Source of the DNA: Artocarpus heterophyllus
Lineage: Eukaryota; Streptophyta; Magnoliopsida; Rosales; Moraceae
Direction: 5' to 3'
Length of the DNA stretch: 64,000 nucleotides
Assembly (NCBI GenBank): GCA_025403435.1
Contig: CM046345.1
Span: 13,335,930-13,399,929 of the forward strand
The notes under the pieces: generated by a model
Seen by the model: the letters and a program-made list of their open reading frames with translations, nothing else
Told to the model about the DNA's origin: nothing
The model's database searches: none
Program-made: the position numbers and the translations under genes
Shown here: positions 11,752 through 24,898 of the stretch, piece by piece
How the letters are laid out: each line of letters begins with the position of its first letter
How positions within the stretch are numbered: the first letter of the stretch is position 1

Positions 11752-14471
11752 TTAAGCTTCTTTCCTAGTTAGCCTGTCATTTAAGAAAGGAATATGATTA
11801 GGAAAAAGGCCTAAAGTAAAGAAGAGTTCTTGCAGGACACAAAAAATCGATTGTAATAAAAATCTACTACTAAACAGGTTACCAAGTTTACATCCTTGAT
11901 CTTCATCAAGTCTAGTGCTAAGTGTCTTGAATGTAAATACTCGCTTCTCACCTGAAGCAATAAATTCCCATGGCTGTAGTCATTTCATGAATTACAGATA
12001 TGGCGAAGTGTAAATAGAGAGCAGCTGAGTACAGCAAATGAAAAGTGGATGATCATACTTGTCAGCTGAAAACTAAGCAAAGAATGTATGGTTCCCAATA
12101 GATGCAGCAGCAAAACTCTCCTAAATCTTGTAAACAGAACACTTTGCAATATTGCACGCAGAGAAGGGCTTGAGAAACTGCATTAATAAAAGCCTTGTTT
12201 GACTTGAAATAAGCATATATAGTAAACATTGTACCTGTGAATATGCAGTAACCAAGAACAACCAAGCTTTCATCAACCAAAGGAACTCTGTGAGGAAAGA
12301 AAAACAGAAGTTCATAAATAAATGAATATCTTGGTTATAAAGAATACTTAGATATGCAAAATTATAGCAGCCAACAATCAAAACCAAATACAACATACCC
12401 ATCGTTCAATCTAGGCGTGAGTGCATTTACAATAACTAATGGGAGATACAATAATGACTGCACAAAGTACTTACTGAAGTTAGGAAGTAGCTCATATTCC
12501 TTTACTAATAAATTAATGTTTGTAAGAAACCAAGAAAGTTGGATCTTTATTAAACTCGAACAAAATTTTAAATGTTAGGTCCACGATGCAACATACCATG
12601 CACATTCCAGTTTTCAACCTTCAACTCATTCCAGAGATGAGCCAGAATCATTCTTCCCCGCAAAAATAAGCTTTTTCTTCCGTGAAAATGAGACAAGAAA
12701 CAGTTGATCCTACCAAAAAATTATCTTAAAAAAAAAAAGATAGCATGATAATGTTATTGATGGCCACATAACTTAAGAACTAGTTCCAAAGAAATTTGAT
12801 CATAAAGGTAAAAAGACAAACAAAAGACCACCAAGTCAGAGAGAAAGAAACAAAGATATCTACCACAAGGTATCCAAAAGCAATTCCAGTTCCAATTACG
12901 ATCAAATGTGGATAGCTCACTATGATATCATTTGGAGACAAATAATCTTTGCAAGCAGGAAACAGAAATATCAACATTCAAAAATATCTCACAGAACCAA
13001 ATGTCAAATATACCCAAAAAAGTTAAACATGAGATTTAAAATATTACCAAGCAAGCACTCTGCCTAGAAGTATGACAACAGGATAAAGCTAACAGAAAAC
13101 CAAATAATGTCAGTTTAGCATAAAAGTTAGGAGACAAAGAACAAAACTAATTATAAAATTACCATTGCCAGTGCCACTAGCATGCTTCCTTTTCTTGCCT
13201 GAACTGTGTTATAAACGTTGTACACACTGTATTTAAGAATGAGACGCATAAATTCTAGTTGAACTTTGAGAATTGATGGTCAAACATAATTTTTACACAG
13301 ATACATTACATTGAAATAGATATTAAGTCAAATAAGGATGGAGAAATGTGATACTTCGATAGGTTAATTCTATTATGTTCTAAAGGAATCTTGATACTAG
13401 CAGTCACAGAATGGACATGATATAAAGACTCATTTACAAAAACCCACTAATTATAGTAACCAAAAAATGATAAACATGTTCACAACAAAATAAAAGTGCA
13501 AATTATAGATTCCTAATTCACGGCTAGGAAAAGAAGGCTAACTTGAGTGGCAAATGCAGTTATCCACAATCAGGTGATCAAAACTTTAGTAAAGTAAATG
13601 CCATGTGACAAAAATGTCTCAAACTTCAATTATATAAGATACCAAGACAATCAAAACCTATAGTCAAGTGAAATGCTACATATGACAAAAGTGTCTCATG
13701 ATTGATAATGTAAGATATCAAGAAATACGTATTTGAATGCAACCGTTGGTATAAAAGCAAACACTGTCATTAAAAACATCACGGTTTTGTGTGTTGGGAT
13801 TTCTGAGGTAGAGAAAAAAAGATGAAGAGAGAGCATGTTAAAATCCACAGCAGTAGAGGAAGTTCCTTATGTCATCACCATAAAGGGAAAAGACAGAGAA
13901 GTCAAAACTTCACAGAATTACAAGAAACAATTTCAGATATGAAATTCCATACGGTTTGTTTACCACTGAAGAACGGGATCGAACTTAAAAAGGGCACAGA
14001 CTTTCCAAATTCTTGAGCCCACCACTCAGCACCTGGAAAATAAATTTTCAAGCCACAATCAACTGAATGTTATACAGGAAAAGACAAAATAAAAGAAAGC
14101 TTCTTAGTCCTTAAAAAACATTAAATTGCGAGTTCAAAATAGCTCACCAAGAGGTGGCCCTTACCCACAATAGCTGTGAAGAAATGGCTTATATATATCA
14201 GCATAAGAGCCTCTGTAGGTCCATTAATAGCCGGAAGAATAGTAACTGGATCACAATAAAAAGAAAAAATAATAAATACTATTTGATTAACTCTCAATAA
14301 AGCTCAACTAACAGAGATTGACAACTGTTGACAAGAAACAAGATGATGCTGGCAACACAATTTCCTTCTTCAGTGCTTCACGATTTTTGTTACGAAGTTT
14401 TGTTTCTTTGAAAAAAAACAAAAGACTATTTCCTTCTTGAGAAAAAAAAAGGAAATAAAAAAAAGAAAAGA

Positions 14472-14495
14472 AGAGAGAGAGAGAGAGAGAGAGAG
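14472..14495. repeat. (GA)n microsatellite
   Basis: An uninterrupted AG/GA run of about 12 units in the degraded middle of the AAPT pseudogene. Confidence 0.9.
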
Positions 14496-15397
14496 TGACG
14501 ACTGCCAAAAAAAGTGATGCAAGCATAAGCGAAGTCATCTTCAACAAGGACCCACAGCCCTTATCAAGGGCAAGGAGCAAATAACTTTTCCAACATTTTG
14601 ATTCAAAATGTTGTAAGCATGGGAACAGTAAGTTATAAACACGTTTTAATAAATGCCAAAATAAATTCTTATTCTTTGATTTTTTTTCCTATCAAATTAG
14701 ACAATGACCATAAGTATTCAATATACTAAGTAGCCAAGCGCATTTGCAAAATATGTAGCAAGTGAACAAGTATATAAGCTAATTGATTTGAGGATGTCTT
14801 TAAAATGGACAAACAAAATGCAAACTCAAACATCACAATACAAAACATTTGCCCCTTATACCTAACTCAAACATAAGTGTTAAGGAAAACTAATATTGTT
14901 CCACATCCAGGACGTACTAATATAACACAGGAATTTCTTCACCATTTGATAACACCATCAGCTTACATACAAGACCAGGTATTTGGACTGTTAGCAGAAA
15001 TTTGAGTGAATGAAGAAACAAACATAACGAAATTCAGAGTAGTGAACTCTTAACCACAATCCTTTTTCTTTAATTCAAACCCCTAATCGCTAAAGGTAAT
15101 GTTACCGGTATCGAAATTCTTATATCAGCGTTCTAATAAACATTCACATTCCTTCATCAAGGCATACAACAACACCAAGTGGCCAGATAATAAAAAAAAA
15201 GTTTTAAAAATTCCAATTTTACAAAGTTAACAGCTTGCTTAATCCATAACTCTAAATCACTACAATAGCCCGTGCATATATGATGTATCGATGGCCCACT
15301 AGTTTGATTCTAATGATCAATAGCCCTCACTTACTCTCAGCTATTGATTAAAGAACAAATACTGGGACAGTTGTTCTCTTGCCTGAGGCCTACTTAC

Positions 15398-15641
15398 ATG
15401 GGTAAAAAATATTTCTACATATACACACAAGTCGGTCAATAATATCAACATCCGATGAATCTGCCCTGCTCAAATTACTAATGGGATGTCCTAATACGTT
15501 CAAAAGTTTCGTGCTTGCCAATAATCCAATAAAAGGACTAATTGGAAGTAATCTGTCGACCTCCTTTATAGCATTCTCCATTAGGAATGAATTTTCTAGC
15601 ATTTGAGCATACCAATCATAAAGCAAAATAGTTTTCTTCAA
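15398..15641 (-). other. Unrecognised exon-like open frame inside the AAPT pseudogene
   Basis: On the minus strand, 15641 down to 15398 encodes about 81 residues including [20 protein letters not shown] and, later, [20 protein letters not shown]. It runs into a perfect donor (CCAT|GTAAGT). The amino-acid pattern looks like helical-repeat coding sequence. It does not match any part of AAPT that I know, although it sits where the catalytic AAPT exons should be. I cannot name the family. It may be a fragment captured by a transposon or left by a rearrangement. No clear second exon of the same gene was found nearby. Confidence 0.4.
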
Positions 15642-15937
15642 ATTTTTTTCTTTTTTGAATGAGTATGCAAATCCACTAAACTAAATTCAGTTACGAAACA
15701 ATCTCAATAGGACATGAAAGTGTTAAAGAGCACATTACAAGCACAACTAATTATACATGAAAAAAGGAACACACCAATAACAAAAATGTTAAAGAACTTA
15801 CGCATCCAAAAGGGAAAGAAATTGACAAAGCGACTCCAAAAGGGTTGCAAGATATATTTGGCGACAAAGGAGTGATCCACACCACTGTACTTGTATCTAT
15901 GCAGTGCAGGAACACCATGCGCTCCAATATATCCCAT

Positions 15938-16205
15938 TTCTCCCTTTGTCCAAAATCAAAAATTTCACCTTCAAAGAAAACCCAATTCAAGTCTCAATAT
16001 GGCCTCTTAAATGTGCAACGGAAATGAACTCTTGTGATGAATACAGAGCATGTGCACAAAAACCAGTTTCAATGTATTCTTCAAGGTTACCACCATTACA
16101 ATAATAACTAATACAGAGCAAAATTATGGGATTCAACTAATTTTCCCATTTGGTTAATGCTAGAAACGTCTGAATATGTAAAAGACTGTAACCCGGTACT
16201 GATAC

Positions 16206-16236
<31 letters not shown>

Positions 16237-16515
16237 CATATATATCACACTAACTTGACCTATTCACAGGGTTACAATCTTATATGTAAAATCATTTTCT
16301 CATCCATTATTGAATCACATAAAATCAATTTTACAGAGCAATGAAACTGAGTCAGCGCTAGAAGTTGAGAAGCCTAGTCCTTGCATGACTGAACCAACCT
16401 TTAAAACTGTTCGGATGAAGTCCGGTCAAATCGCTAGGAAAGAGAAGAAGAGTGAGAGAGAGTGAGTAAGAGGAGTAGATCGCAGACGGACGAGGGAGAG
16501 TCGGTTCTTTTGGAC
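15938..16515 (-). promoter_or_regulatory. Former 5' leader and promoter side of the AAPT pseudogene
   Basis: Upstream of the old start codon, the segment around 16435-16510 is, on the minus strand, a CT-rich stretch (repeats of CTCACTCTCT type) typical of plant 5' leaders. A mixed TA/CATA simple repeat lies at 16204-16247. G+C falls sharply above 16560. This fits an inherited promoter/leader, but whether it is still transcribed cannot be seen. Confidence 0.4.
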
Positions 16516-17618
16516 CGATCCATGGGCCTAGGTGGTGACGGTCGAATGATTTCGGGCGAATTAAAGAAATAAGTAAAAACTACACCATGTGATTATGACC
16601 TTTTTAAAAAAACTATAATAAAATTTATCTTTATTTTATAAATATTAATTATATGTCTCTTTTTATTTTAAATTATATATATTAAAAATCTAGAATTACC
16701 CCTAAGTAAATTTTTATGTATTTATTTTTTAAAAAAATCTTTTTTTCTCATAATTGAGTCGTTAAAAAATGATATTAAAAAAACTAAAGATATACTTAAT
16801 TAATTACAATGTAACTTAAACAACAAAAAAAACATCCATGTCATTAAATTACTTACAATAGAATTTCAAAAAATAATAATGCGAGAAGCAATAAAAAATG
16901 AATATCATTAACTTAATTTATGTTTGTATTATCAATCTATAATATTAGCACACCCTAAATAGGAAATATAATTATCACTTGAAGTCTTCAAAAATAAATA
17001 TTATTAAATATTATTATCAATATATATCATTAACTTAATCATATATCAATTATGTAACCTATAAGACACATAAAAAAATTTAATAAATTCTATTTCATTA
17101 ATTTAATTACCTATCACTAAAAAAACGAAAATATCATTACCACTTGAAGTCTTAAAAAAATGAATGTCATTACTATCATTAACTTAATGATATATTAACT
17201 ATATAACCTATAAGATAAAAAAAGATTTAATAAATACTATATTATTAATTTAATTACAACATCCTAATTCTAATTCGTCAGTAAAATCATAATTTCATAA
17301 AAAAATTCTATCTTTTAGTTGAGGAAATTTTAAAATCGTTATTTTGAATACCAATTTGAATTTAAACAACAAACAAGCTAATTTCAAGGATTTTTTTTAA
17401 GTATAATGATATCATAATCCATTTGAAATGTTAAATACTTATATTCTAATTATTCTAAAAAAATAAATTAAAAACTGACAATGTCATTACTTAGTTCATT
17501 GATGTCATTATACATATGCATTAGGACATATTAAGAATATTCACAAACTGAAAATATATGTTAACTCTACAAATAAAAAAGAGGCCACATGTTTTATTAA
17601 CCATAGAAATAAAACTTA

Positions 17619-18022
17619 AGGGCCGTTTTGTTCAATGGTTTGGGTCTAGGCTAATTCAAACAATAAAAGCAGTTCAAACTGCGTTTGATGGAATAATAGG
17701 TGAAGCCAGTTCACACCAAAAAGGGCATGTTTAAACCAACCAAAACATCCAAAATTTAAACTTTGTCCTCCTTCAAATTCATACGGTTTGAACTATTTTT
17801 TACAATAAAAACCATTTTCATGCCCTTGTTTTTTATAAATCATAATTTTTCAAATATTAGTTCTCATTTTAAACTTGATGTGATGTTTTATTTTTATTTT
17901 AAATCTTTACATTTCAAATATCAGTTTAAAACCATTATTTAAACCACACAATTTAAAACTTACTGTTTAAACTATAAAATTATAAACCATATTATTTTAA
18001 ACTTGTATATAAAACAAACCCG
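17619..18022. mobile_element. MITE-like element (~400 bp)
   Basis: The left end GGGCCGTTTTGTTC and the right end AAAACAAACCCG are inverted relative to each other. The interior repeats the words 'gtttaaac' and 'tttaaacc'. No target duplication was confirmed. Confidence 0.35.
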
Positions 18023-19195
18023 AATTTAAACATGCGTGAGGAAAAAAAAAAGTGAAGTCCATGTCAAATTATTGATTAGACATTTTAATTCAAAAATTAA
18101 CAAAAATTTGAAAACAAGCCTCCCTTTTTTTGTCAAAATTTTGAACTTATTTTTTAAACAATACTTTTAAACTACACACTTAAAAAAAAAATTAATTAAT
18201 TAACGAAACGATCAGATCCTCAAATTTTCTAGAGAATATTCAAAGGCATAGTCTTCTTCGATCACGCAACCGTCTGCCCATTTGCTATTAGTACTAGCTG
18301 CAGGGGAAATTTTCAATGAGGTGTTAATATGTGATACAGTAAAAGCAAAACAAAAACAAAAAAAAGTAAATAATTAATTTCTAGAATCCATTGGTTTGAC
18401 TATAAGACCCAAAAAACTGTTAATTCAATCAGAATATTAAAATTTAAGACTTTTATAAACCTATTGCTCGGAACATTAAAAGAATACTCATCAATCACTT
18501 ATTGATTTTAAAGAATACCAAAAAATTTAGAAAAATAAAAAGAATTAACACTCTAATTTTATTAATAAAAATTCTCTTTCTTACGTATAAAGAGACTAGC
18601 ATATTTATAACCTAAGTTGCCTCAAACAAGAAACTACAAATAAAATTAAGAAAATAAATAAATCTTTTAATATTTTTATATAAGGAGAGGATGAATGCCA
18701 CTTACTTTTGAGTATGATTAAGCATAACTTGAATTCTCAACCTATGGTTGAAGTGGAGAGACTTACAACCAACTAAGTTTCCCTCACTTGTTATATTTTT
18801 TTTAATTTTCCTCTGAGAGTATTATGGAGCGTTTATGCTTTCCTTGCAAAAATGTGTTTTTTTTTTTTCATGGTTTAGATGCTTCCAAATATTTTTTAAA
18901 ATTATTTTTGTCTTTTCATTTGTTTTTTCAGCCAACAATATGGGTGAGAAATAAAATGGAAATATGTTTATCAAATCTAAAGAATAATTTATAGTTTCAA
19001 AAAAACACAAGGATAAAGTGAAAAAAAAAAAGAGATGTTAAAACTAGAAGATATATAACTACTCAATATCCAACATATCTTTGCGGAAATTTAAGTTCAC
19101 TTGTACCTAAAACTCATAGGTGGGGAGAACTACACTTCAAAGTGGTATTCACATCCTCTAAAAAAAATCCACATTACTTTACAAAAAGTTTCTAA

Positions 19196-19359
19196 GTGTA
19201 TTTGATAAAGTTGGTTCAAACAATTTTTTGGTTATGAATAGTGTAAAGCTCTCATATGTTACAATAAAGAAAAAAAATTACAATAGTATAAAAATTATCA
19301 TGTATTATAGTGTTTTTAAACCAAAAAATTGGTTATAATCAACTTTGTCGAACATCCTG
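19196..19359. mobile_element. MITE-like element, dispersed family
   Basis: Left end GTGTATTTGATAAAG, right end TTTGTCGAACATCC, interior 'gtgtaaagctctcatatgtt' and a second diverged copy. Confidence 0.6.
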
Positions 19360-20699
19360 TAAATTAGACCCAATATTACTGTTGTAATTCATGGCGTCTG
19401 ACCCGACTCGTCTTATACAAAGATTTGATCTAAGCCGGGCCAGCCCACATGTTTAAGTAGGCAATGCCAAATTCTGATCCATTCCGCAAGCCAACTCGAA
19501 AATATTTACATAATCAATATACCGGCTTGTCTGACCTATATTTAGCCCGCTAGATGGACTTTATCTTTTCCGACCAAATAAAAAATCATAAGGAATAGTC
19601 GAATTTTTGAAACAGCATGTGGAAAACGACCACATGTTTAGGAAATGAAAAATATTGTAGTTTTGGGACAAAAAATATTTTGAAAATGCTAATTTGCTCA
19701 TGAGCAGTCAGTTGTTATGAGTGAAGGTTGGCTAACTCCTTGCAATGAGCATAAACCTAACCCTATCACGTCCCATGTCATGTCTTAACATCTTATAAGA
19801 TGTTTAACAAGTGTGATTAAAACCATAGTTGTAATTAAAAACACTAAAGCATATGAAAGCTTTATACTGTAACATGGTTTTGTGCAACGCATTGTTTCGG
19901 GGTTGCTCATCTATCATTGGTCATCACTTCTCGTGTTTGTAGTAGTTTGTTTTTTATTCTTGCATTTTTTTTTTTTTGCCTTTCAGGTTTTTCCTATGGG
20001 CTTTTTCTAGGGTTTGTAATAAGGCGTTCTTGGGCTCCATTTGAAATAACTAAAACTAAGTTGTTTTCGGCTTATTAAGCCCCAAAGACTTTTAAACCTG
20101 TTTAGATAGATAAGTTGATTAGACTTTTGGTTTTTATAAGTACTTTTGGAACAAGTTACTTCTTTGGTACTTATGATTTTTTTTTAAAAGCTTATAAAAA
20201 ACTTTTTATTTACCTTTTTAACTTTTATTTATTTTTAACAAATTACAAAGTCCATTTATATCCTTATATTATTTTTTTTTTTGCAACAATGAGAGCTTTG
20301 AATTTGCTTAACCAAACAAGTTCAAAAGCTTTTCTTAAATCAAAAAAATATTTTTTCATATACGATCCACACACTAGTTAAAAAGCTTTAACTTTTTTTT
20401 TTTTTTTAACTCTACTTCAAACACATTACATTCTAATTGGGGCCATAGTCTTTTCTAGTATTTCCCAGTTGAAGTTTTATCATTATTCATTTTCTAGCGT
20501 TTATGGTGTTGTTGTATTGCCTGGTTGACTTTGAAACAATTCGTTACTACATAAGTTTTAGTTCTACTAATTAAATTTTAGTGAGAGATTTAGTGCAGCT
20601 AAGAGTTGTGATAGATGGCAACTTAGTTTCATATGTCCTATTTTTCTTTGATGTCAATTATCTATTTTTCTCATTTTCATAAATTAAAAAAAAAAACCT

Positions 20700-22242
20700 A
20701 TAATAAGACCCCTTAAAAGGTCTTATTGATAAGAACCTCTACCGTCTTTATTTTCTTTTTATTTTTTGTCCATCTTATTGAAATCCAATAGCTTAAAAAA
20801 TTCAACTTCACCTAATAACAATGGGGGCTTCCTTGCACAATCAAAATTAAAATTAAAATTAAAAATCTAATAATTTAACAAAAAAAACAAAATAAGGAAG
20901 AAATAAAAAAAAAAACCCCTCTAGCACCCACAGCCATAACATCTTGATAGATGGAGGCAAGAGCAATGACATCACTGGCTAGGGGTGAGGGCGTGGTGTC
21001 CATAGCAACTTGGAGGCGAGCCCGAACGATGGTAGGAGGCAAAAGAGGACCACGGTGTCGCGAATGGGATTACAAGGTCACGAAAGTCGTCATGGCCAAG
21101 AGAACTGTTGCACTGAAAACGCCCGCGACATCAAGGCCTACGGAACCATCTCATGGAATAGCAAACCTGACAATTTTCGCGACCTCCGTCTTGCAACACA
21201 TGTAGGTGGTGACATTCACAACCCACGTGACTATTGTGACCTTTGTTTTGTGACCTTCACGATTGTCGTGACCTCCATCTCACAATCACAATGGCACTTC
21301 ACACCCCTGTGGTGGTCCCTTAGCATGGGTGGCGGTTGTCAAAGATAGCAGTGGTAGCCCTTCGCGTCCTGTTGCAACCCACTACCTCACAAGAACCACA
21401 ACTTCGCCCATGATTTCGGCCAATATTCAAAGCACTATGTGGGAGGTTTGTGCAAATTTGGGGTCATCGAGATCTGGGGTTTGTATCGCCGTCGAGCTCT
21501 ATGGTCATTGGGGATCATTGATGCACCTCCTTTGGATCCACCGGCGAGATGGATAAGAGCTCCAGTGACTCCTCCCAAAGGTGGAGGCGAAACAGCTTTT
21601 CCAATCTACCTTTTTTTTATTATTTTTTTAGGTTTATTAATCTAGTATGTGTAGGTTTATTAAACTTGTAATGAGCTTTATTAAATTTTATTTGTTGGAT
21701 GCAGATTTAACGGTCAATAAATGAGTCTTAGTAAGGAGAACTTTTAAATGGTCTTATCATAGTTTTTCCCAAAAAAATAGAAGGTATTATCTATGAGACA
21801 ATCAGATTTCATCATGAATTTAATCTAACTGTTTAAAAACTTTAATACCACCTAATTACAATAAGCTTTCAAATTAAAATTTAAAACCTTAATAATTTAA
21901 CAAAAAAATGAAATAAAAGAAATAATAAAAAATCCTCAAGCAGCTACCATAACCATGGCATTGGAGGAGGCGACTAGGGTGAGCCTGGAGGATGAGGCTT
22001 AGTGATAATGACGACGTAGGGTGGTGGGTGGAGAAAAGCAGGATCGAAAACCATTCACGACCAAAGTCGATGGGATGGTTATGAGCACAACGAGATTGCA
22101 ATGAAAGTCACAAGCAGGTGACAGAATCATGATGGGGGCGCCATGGTTTGTGACCCACAGCTCGTGACAGTGATGGAATTGTGACAAAGGCAGCATGGTT
22201 AGCGACATGCGAAGGTATTGCGCCTTCTCCGTCAGCATCGCA
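20700..22242. repeat. Two diverged copies of a GC-rich/AT-rich repeat unit, interrupted by a solo LTR
   Basis: 20700-21000 and about 21735-21990 match in order: a 'ttttaaa(t/a)ggtctta' block, a 'cacctaat-acaat' block, A/T-rich 'taataatttaacaaaaaaa', and then a shift to GC-rich sequence beginning 'ccataac' and 'ggagg'. The GC-rich parts (about 20930-21600 and 21950-22240, continuing at 25298-25490 beyond the inserted LTR) have open frames on both strands but no domain I can name. This is most simply an old non-autonomous element or segmental repeat. Confidence 0.45.
22238..22242. other. Left target-site duplication (TCGCA)
   Basis: TCGCA directly precedes the LTR start TGTAAC and matches 25293-25297 after the LTR end. 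Confidence 0.9.
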
Positions 22243-22494
22243 TGTAACACCCACCAATTTTGATGTAATAAATCATGTTAAGTTAGTAACGACATTAAGT
22301 AAATTTTATTAATAATTTATGTTATATGTTATGATTTATGATCTTAATGTTACTAACTATTTATTTCAAGTTCTATGACAGGTGAAGATCGCATGGAATC
22401 GATGTGCTCAAGTGTTCATGTTAATTTTAATGTATGTTTATTTATGATGAAATGATGACTTGAATGTTATAATGTATGGTATTTTAAGGACAGC

Positions 22495-22621
22495 TCGACA
22501 GGCCGGACTTTCAAGTTTGGTAGGCCGAAAAAGTCTACAAAGAATCGGCAGGCCGATGAAAACCATCGGCAGGTCGAACGTTGTGGAATCGGCATGCCGA
22601 TGTGGTGAATCGGTAGGCCGA
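22495..22621. repeat. Cluster of six GC-rich near-palindromic 12-mers (U3 side)
   Basis: The instances start at 22495, 22517, 22545, 22566, 22589 and 22610. All are variants of TCGGC(A/C)(T/G)GCCGA, and the copy at 22589 (TCGGCATGCCGA) is a perfect palindrome. Spacing is 21-28 bp, about two to three helical turns. The background is AT-rich. Confidence 0.85.
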
Positions 22622-24898
22622 TGACAGCTGACGAGCAGTCAGCAGAAATCTCTCCAAATTTATGGTTGAGATGATTACGTTAAATGGGTGGTTTAATGAG
22701 ATTAATTGGCATATTTATGGATTAATTTTCTCATTTAAGGAAATAAAATATTTGACTTTGCATTGATTGGTGTTGATTGATATGGTTTCCCTTTTTAAAA
22801 TGGTGAAGTATGGTAAGTTTATCTATATGATTTTGACTTTCCTCAATTTCCACTCCATTTACATGTAAATTTGCCTCAACTTTAGTCAGGAAATTTTTGA
22901 CTAAATAGAGAGTATTGAATTCATTTTTACGTTATCTTCAATTACGTTAATTCAAATTCTCTCTCTCTCATCTTCTTAGACGTTTCTTTTGTCTTTCTCT
23001 CTTTTTCTTCACGCTTTCTTCTTGTCTTCTTGTCAATTTTTCCCTGCTAATTATTTGAAAGAAAAATTGAAATTTCGTTGGGCGAATTTGAAGGAAGTTT
23101 GAGAAGAAATTGTTTTAAGGTAAGAGACTCTTCTTAGCAATTCTGGAATTTTGAAAACCTGTAATCCAACTGCTATATCTTTCTCTACAAAATTCTTTTT
23201 GCTCTGAATTTTTTATATGTTATCCATGTATGTATTATGCAATGTTCCTCCAAGTTTTAAGTCATTTCGATATTTCTAAATTAAGTTATGAATTTTTCAT
23301 CCTCTACCACTCACAGTAAAATATTGTTATTTGGCTATGATGCATGAAAATGTAATTTTTGTTCAAGGAGTAAATGTGTTTTGTTTGCTACGAAATTTAG
23401 CAAAAATGTTCATGTATATGTTATGTTATGAACTGCAAAGTTTGGTAATGTTTTGATGAATGAATTATGTGTTATGAAATTTCTATGAGATTAGGTCAAG
23501 AAAACTGTTTTAACAATGTTAATTTTGGACCTTCGTTTTATGTAATGTTTTATATGTTTAAATGATTTTATTGATGATGAAATAATTTTATGATATTGAA
23601 ATGTATGATAATAAGATGTTAGTATTAAAATATATGTATTTTAATTGTTAGAAAATGTTTTCAAAAGATTACTCACTGCCTAGTTATTGCTGGCAGATTT
23701 TTGTGTATATGATGTATGACTTGTTTTTGTTATTAAATGTAATTTTTGGTGACTAAAGAAAAATCATGATATCATGTTTATGTGTTGACTTTATCCTTGG
23801 CAAGTGTGGTACTCAAATTATGTGTAAATGTTTAATTATTAAGTCTTGAATTCATAGAAGTCAGTGATGTATTTTGTATTGATAGTTTTAGTTTAATATT
23901 CTAATAGTGATGAATGTTTTATGAAATTGATATTTTCAAGAAATGGAAAGGATATATGATGAAACATGTTATTGGAAGAGATTATTAGGTGTTGATGATT
24001 TCATGGCTTCTTGAAAATATATGTTAATTGCTATTTTTATTAATGTATGGCATGAACACAATATGAAGCGAGCACATCGAGACCGCGGCGTTGTCACCTA
24101 CAATATTAAGGTTAAGTAAGCTAGCTTTTAAGGTAAGTACATTCTCACCTGTAACATGATGTGTTTTAAAAGGTTTGATGTTATGTTCATGATGATATTT
24201 ATAATGATTTTATGATGATTTCCTTAAAGGATTTCTTACGAAAGATTTTCTTGATTTAAAGTTATGCATGTTTGATTATGGCAAATTTTAAAGCATGAGA
24301 GTTACGTATATATGTATCACCTAATAAGTGTTGCACACCAATATTATGATATGATATTTTATGATGTCGTGTTTGGTTTGGGATTAGCTACCCTTTTCCT
24401 CTCATGACGGTGTGGCTACAATGATACTTATGGTGCAACACTTGGGCCCTTAAGATAAAATGAAATAAGTTTGAATTTGGTCAAGTAATGAAAGATATGT
24501 TTCTATGAAACTATGCTTAATGCACTTTTATGATATGATAATGATGATGATGTTTATGAAATGTTTTTAAATTGTGAGAATTATATGTACTTACTAAGCA
24601 TTAGCTTATTCAAGTTTATGTCATGTTGCAGATAAGGGTAAGAAAGTCATAGAGTAGGCGAAGGATATGGAAAGACGTGTGAGCAAAGTACGATGAATTG
24701 TAACCGGAGGAACGCCAAGAAGAAAGTTTTTATGATTCAAATCAAGTTTTACATTTGGACATATTTATTTGTTAAGTTTTAAGAATACAAGAACTATGTT
24801 TTTAATATTTTATTTTATCATTTTAAGAATTTGATCTTCCGCATTTTGAAAGTTGAATCTGTTTTACAAATTAAGTTTTCTAAAGGTTTTTGGCTCTG

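Larger units (their letters stand above)
11752..15937 (-). pseudogene. AAPT1: Aminoalcoholphosphotransferase (choline/ethanolamine phosphotransferase) unprocessed pseudogene
   Basis: Intact AAPT is a roughly 390-residue multi-pass ER enzyme of the CDP-alcohol phosphotransferase family that makes phosphatidylcholine and phosphatidylethanolamine. Exon 1 (15802-15937) encodes MGYIGAHG...FPFWM with a normal donor. Recognisable later exons are 14165-14245 (ILPAINGPTEA), 13964-14032 (GAEWWAQ), about 13727-13802 (EIPT), 13163-13226 (VQARKGSM), 13048-13088 (LYPVV), 12864-12946 (YLSPNDI), 12597-12657 (MILAHL), 12399-12457 (SLLYLP), 12235-12287 (VPLVDES), 11952-12024 (ALYLHFA) and 11752-11773 (LTRKEA, stop). 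The exons for about residues 46-190, with the DG..AR...D...D catalytic signature, are absent. Frame breaks occur at the start of 13163-13226, at the 13048/12946 junction (TGA) and in 12597-12657; the last also has GG where the acceptor AG should be. Introns are kept, so it is a DNA-level duplicate. A functional product is very unlikely. Confidence 0.85.
16516..20699. other. Gene-free AT-rich intergenic DNA
   Basis: This is very AT-rich, with many A- and T-runs. It contains a MITE-like element (17619-18022), a good copy of the dispersed 'ctcacatgctacagta' family (19196-19359) and a GC-richer patch at about 19390-19560 (gccgggccagccc) that I cannot assign. Short open frames such as 20115-20381 are low-complexity. 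No gene is supported. Confidence 0.45.

Noticed and set aside
14308..14580. 90-codon minus-strand ORF in the middle of the AAPT pseudogene
   Set aside because: It runs through a GA/CT microsatellite (LSLSLSLFF); only a short upstream piece looks protein-like, too little to call.
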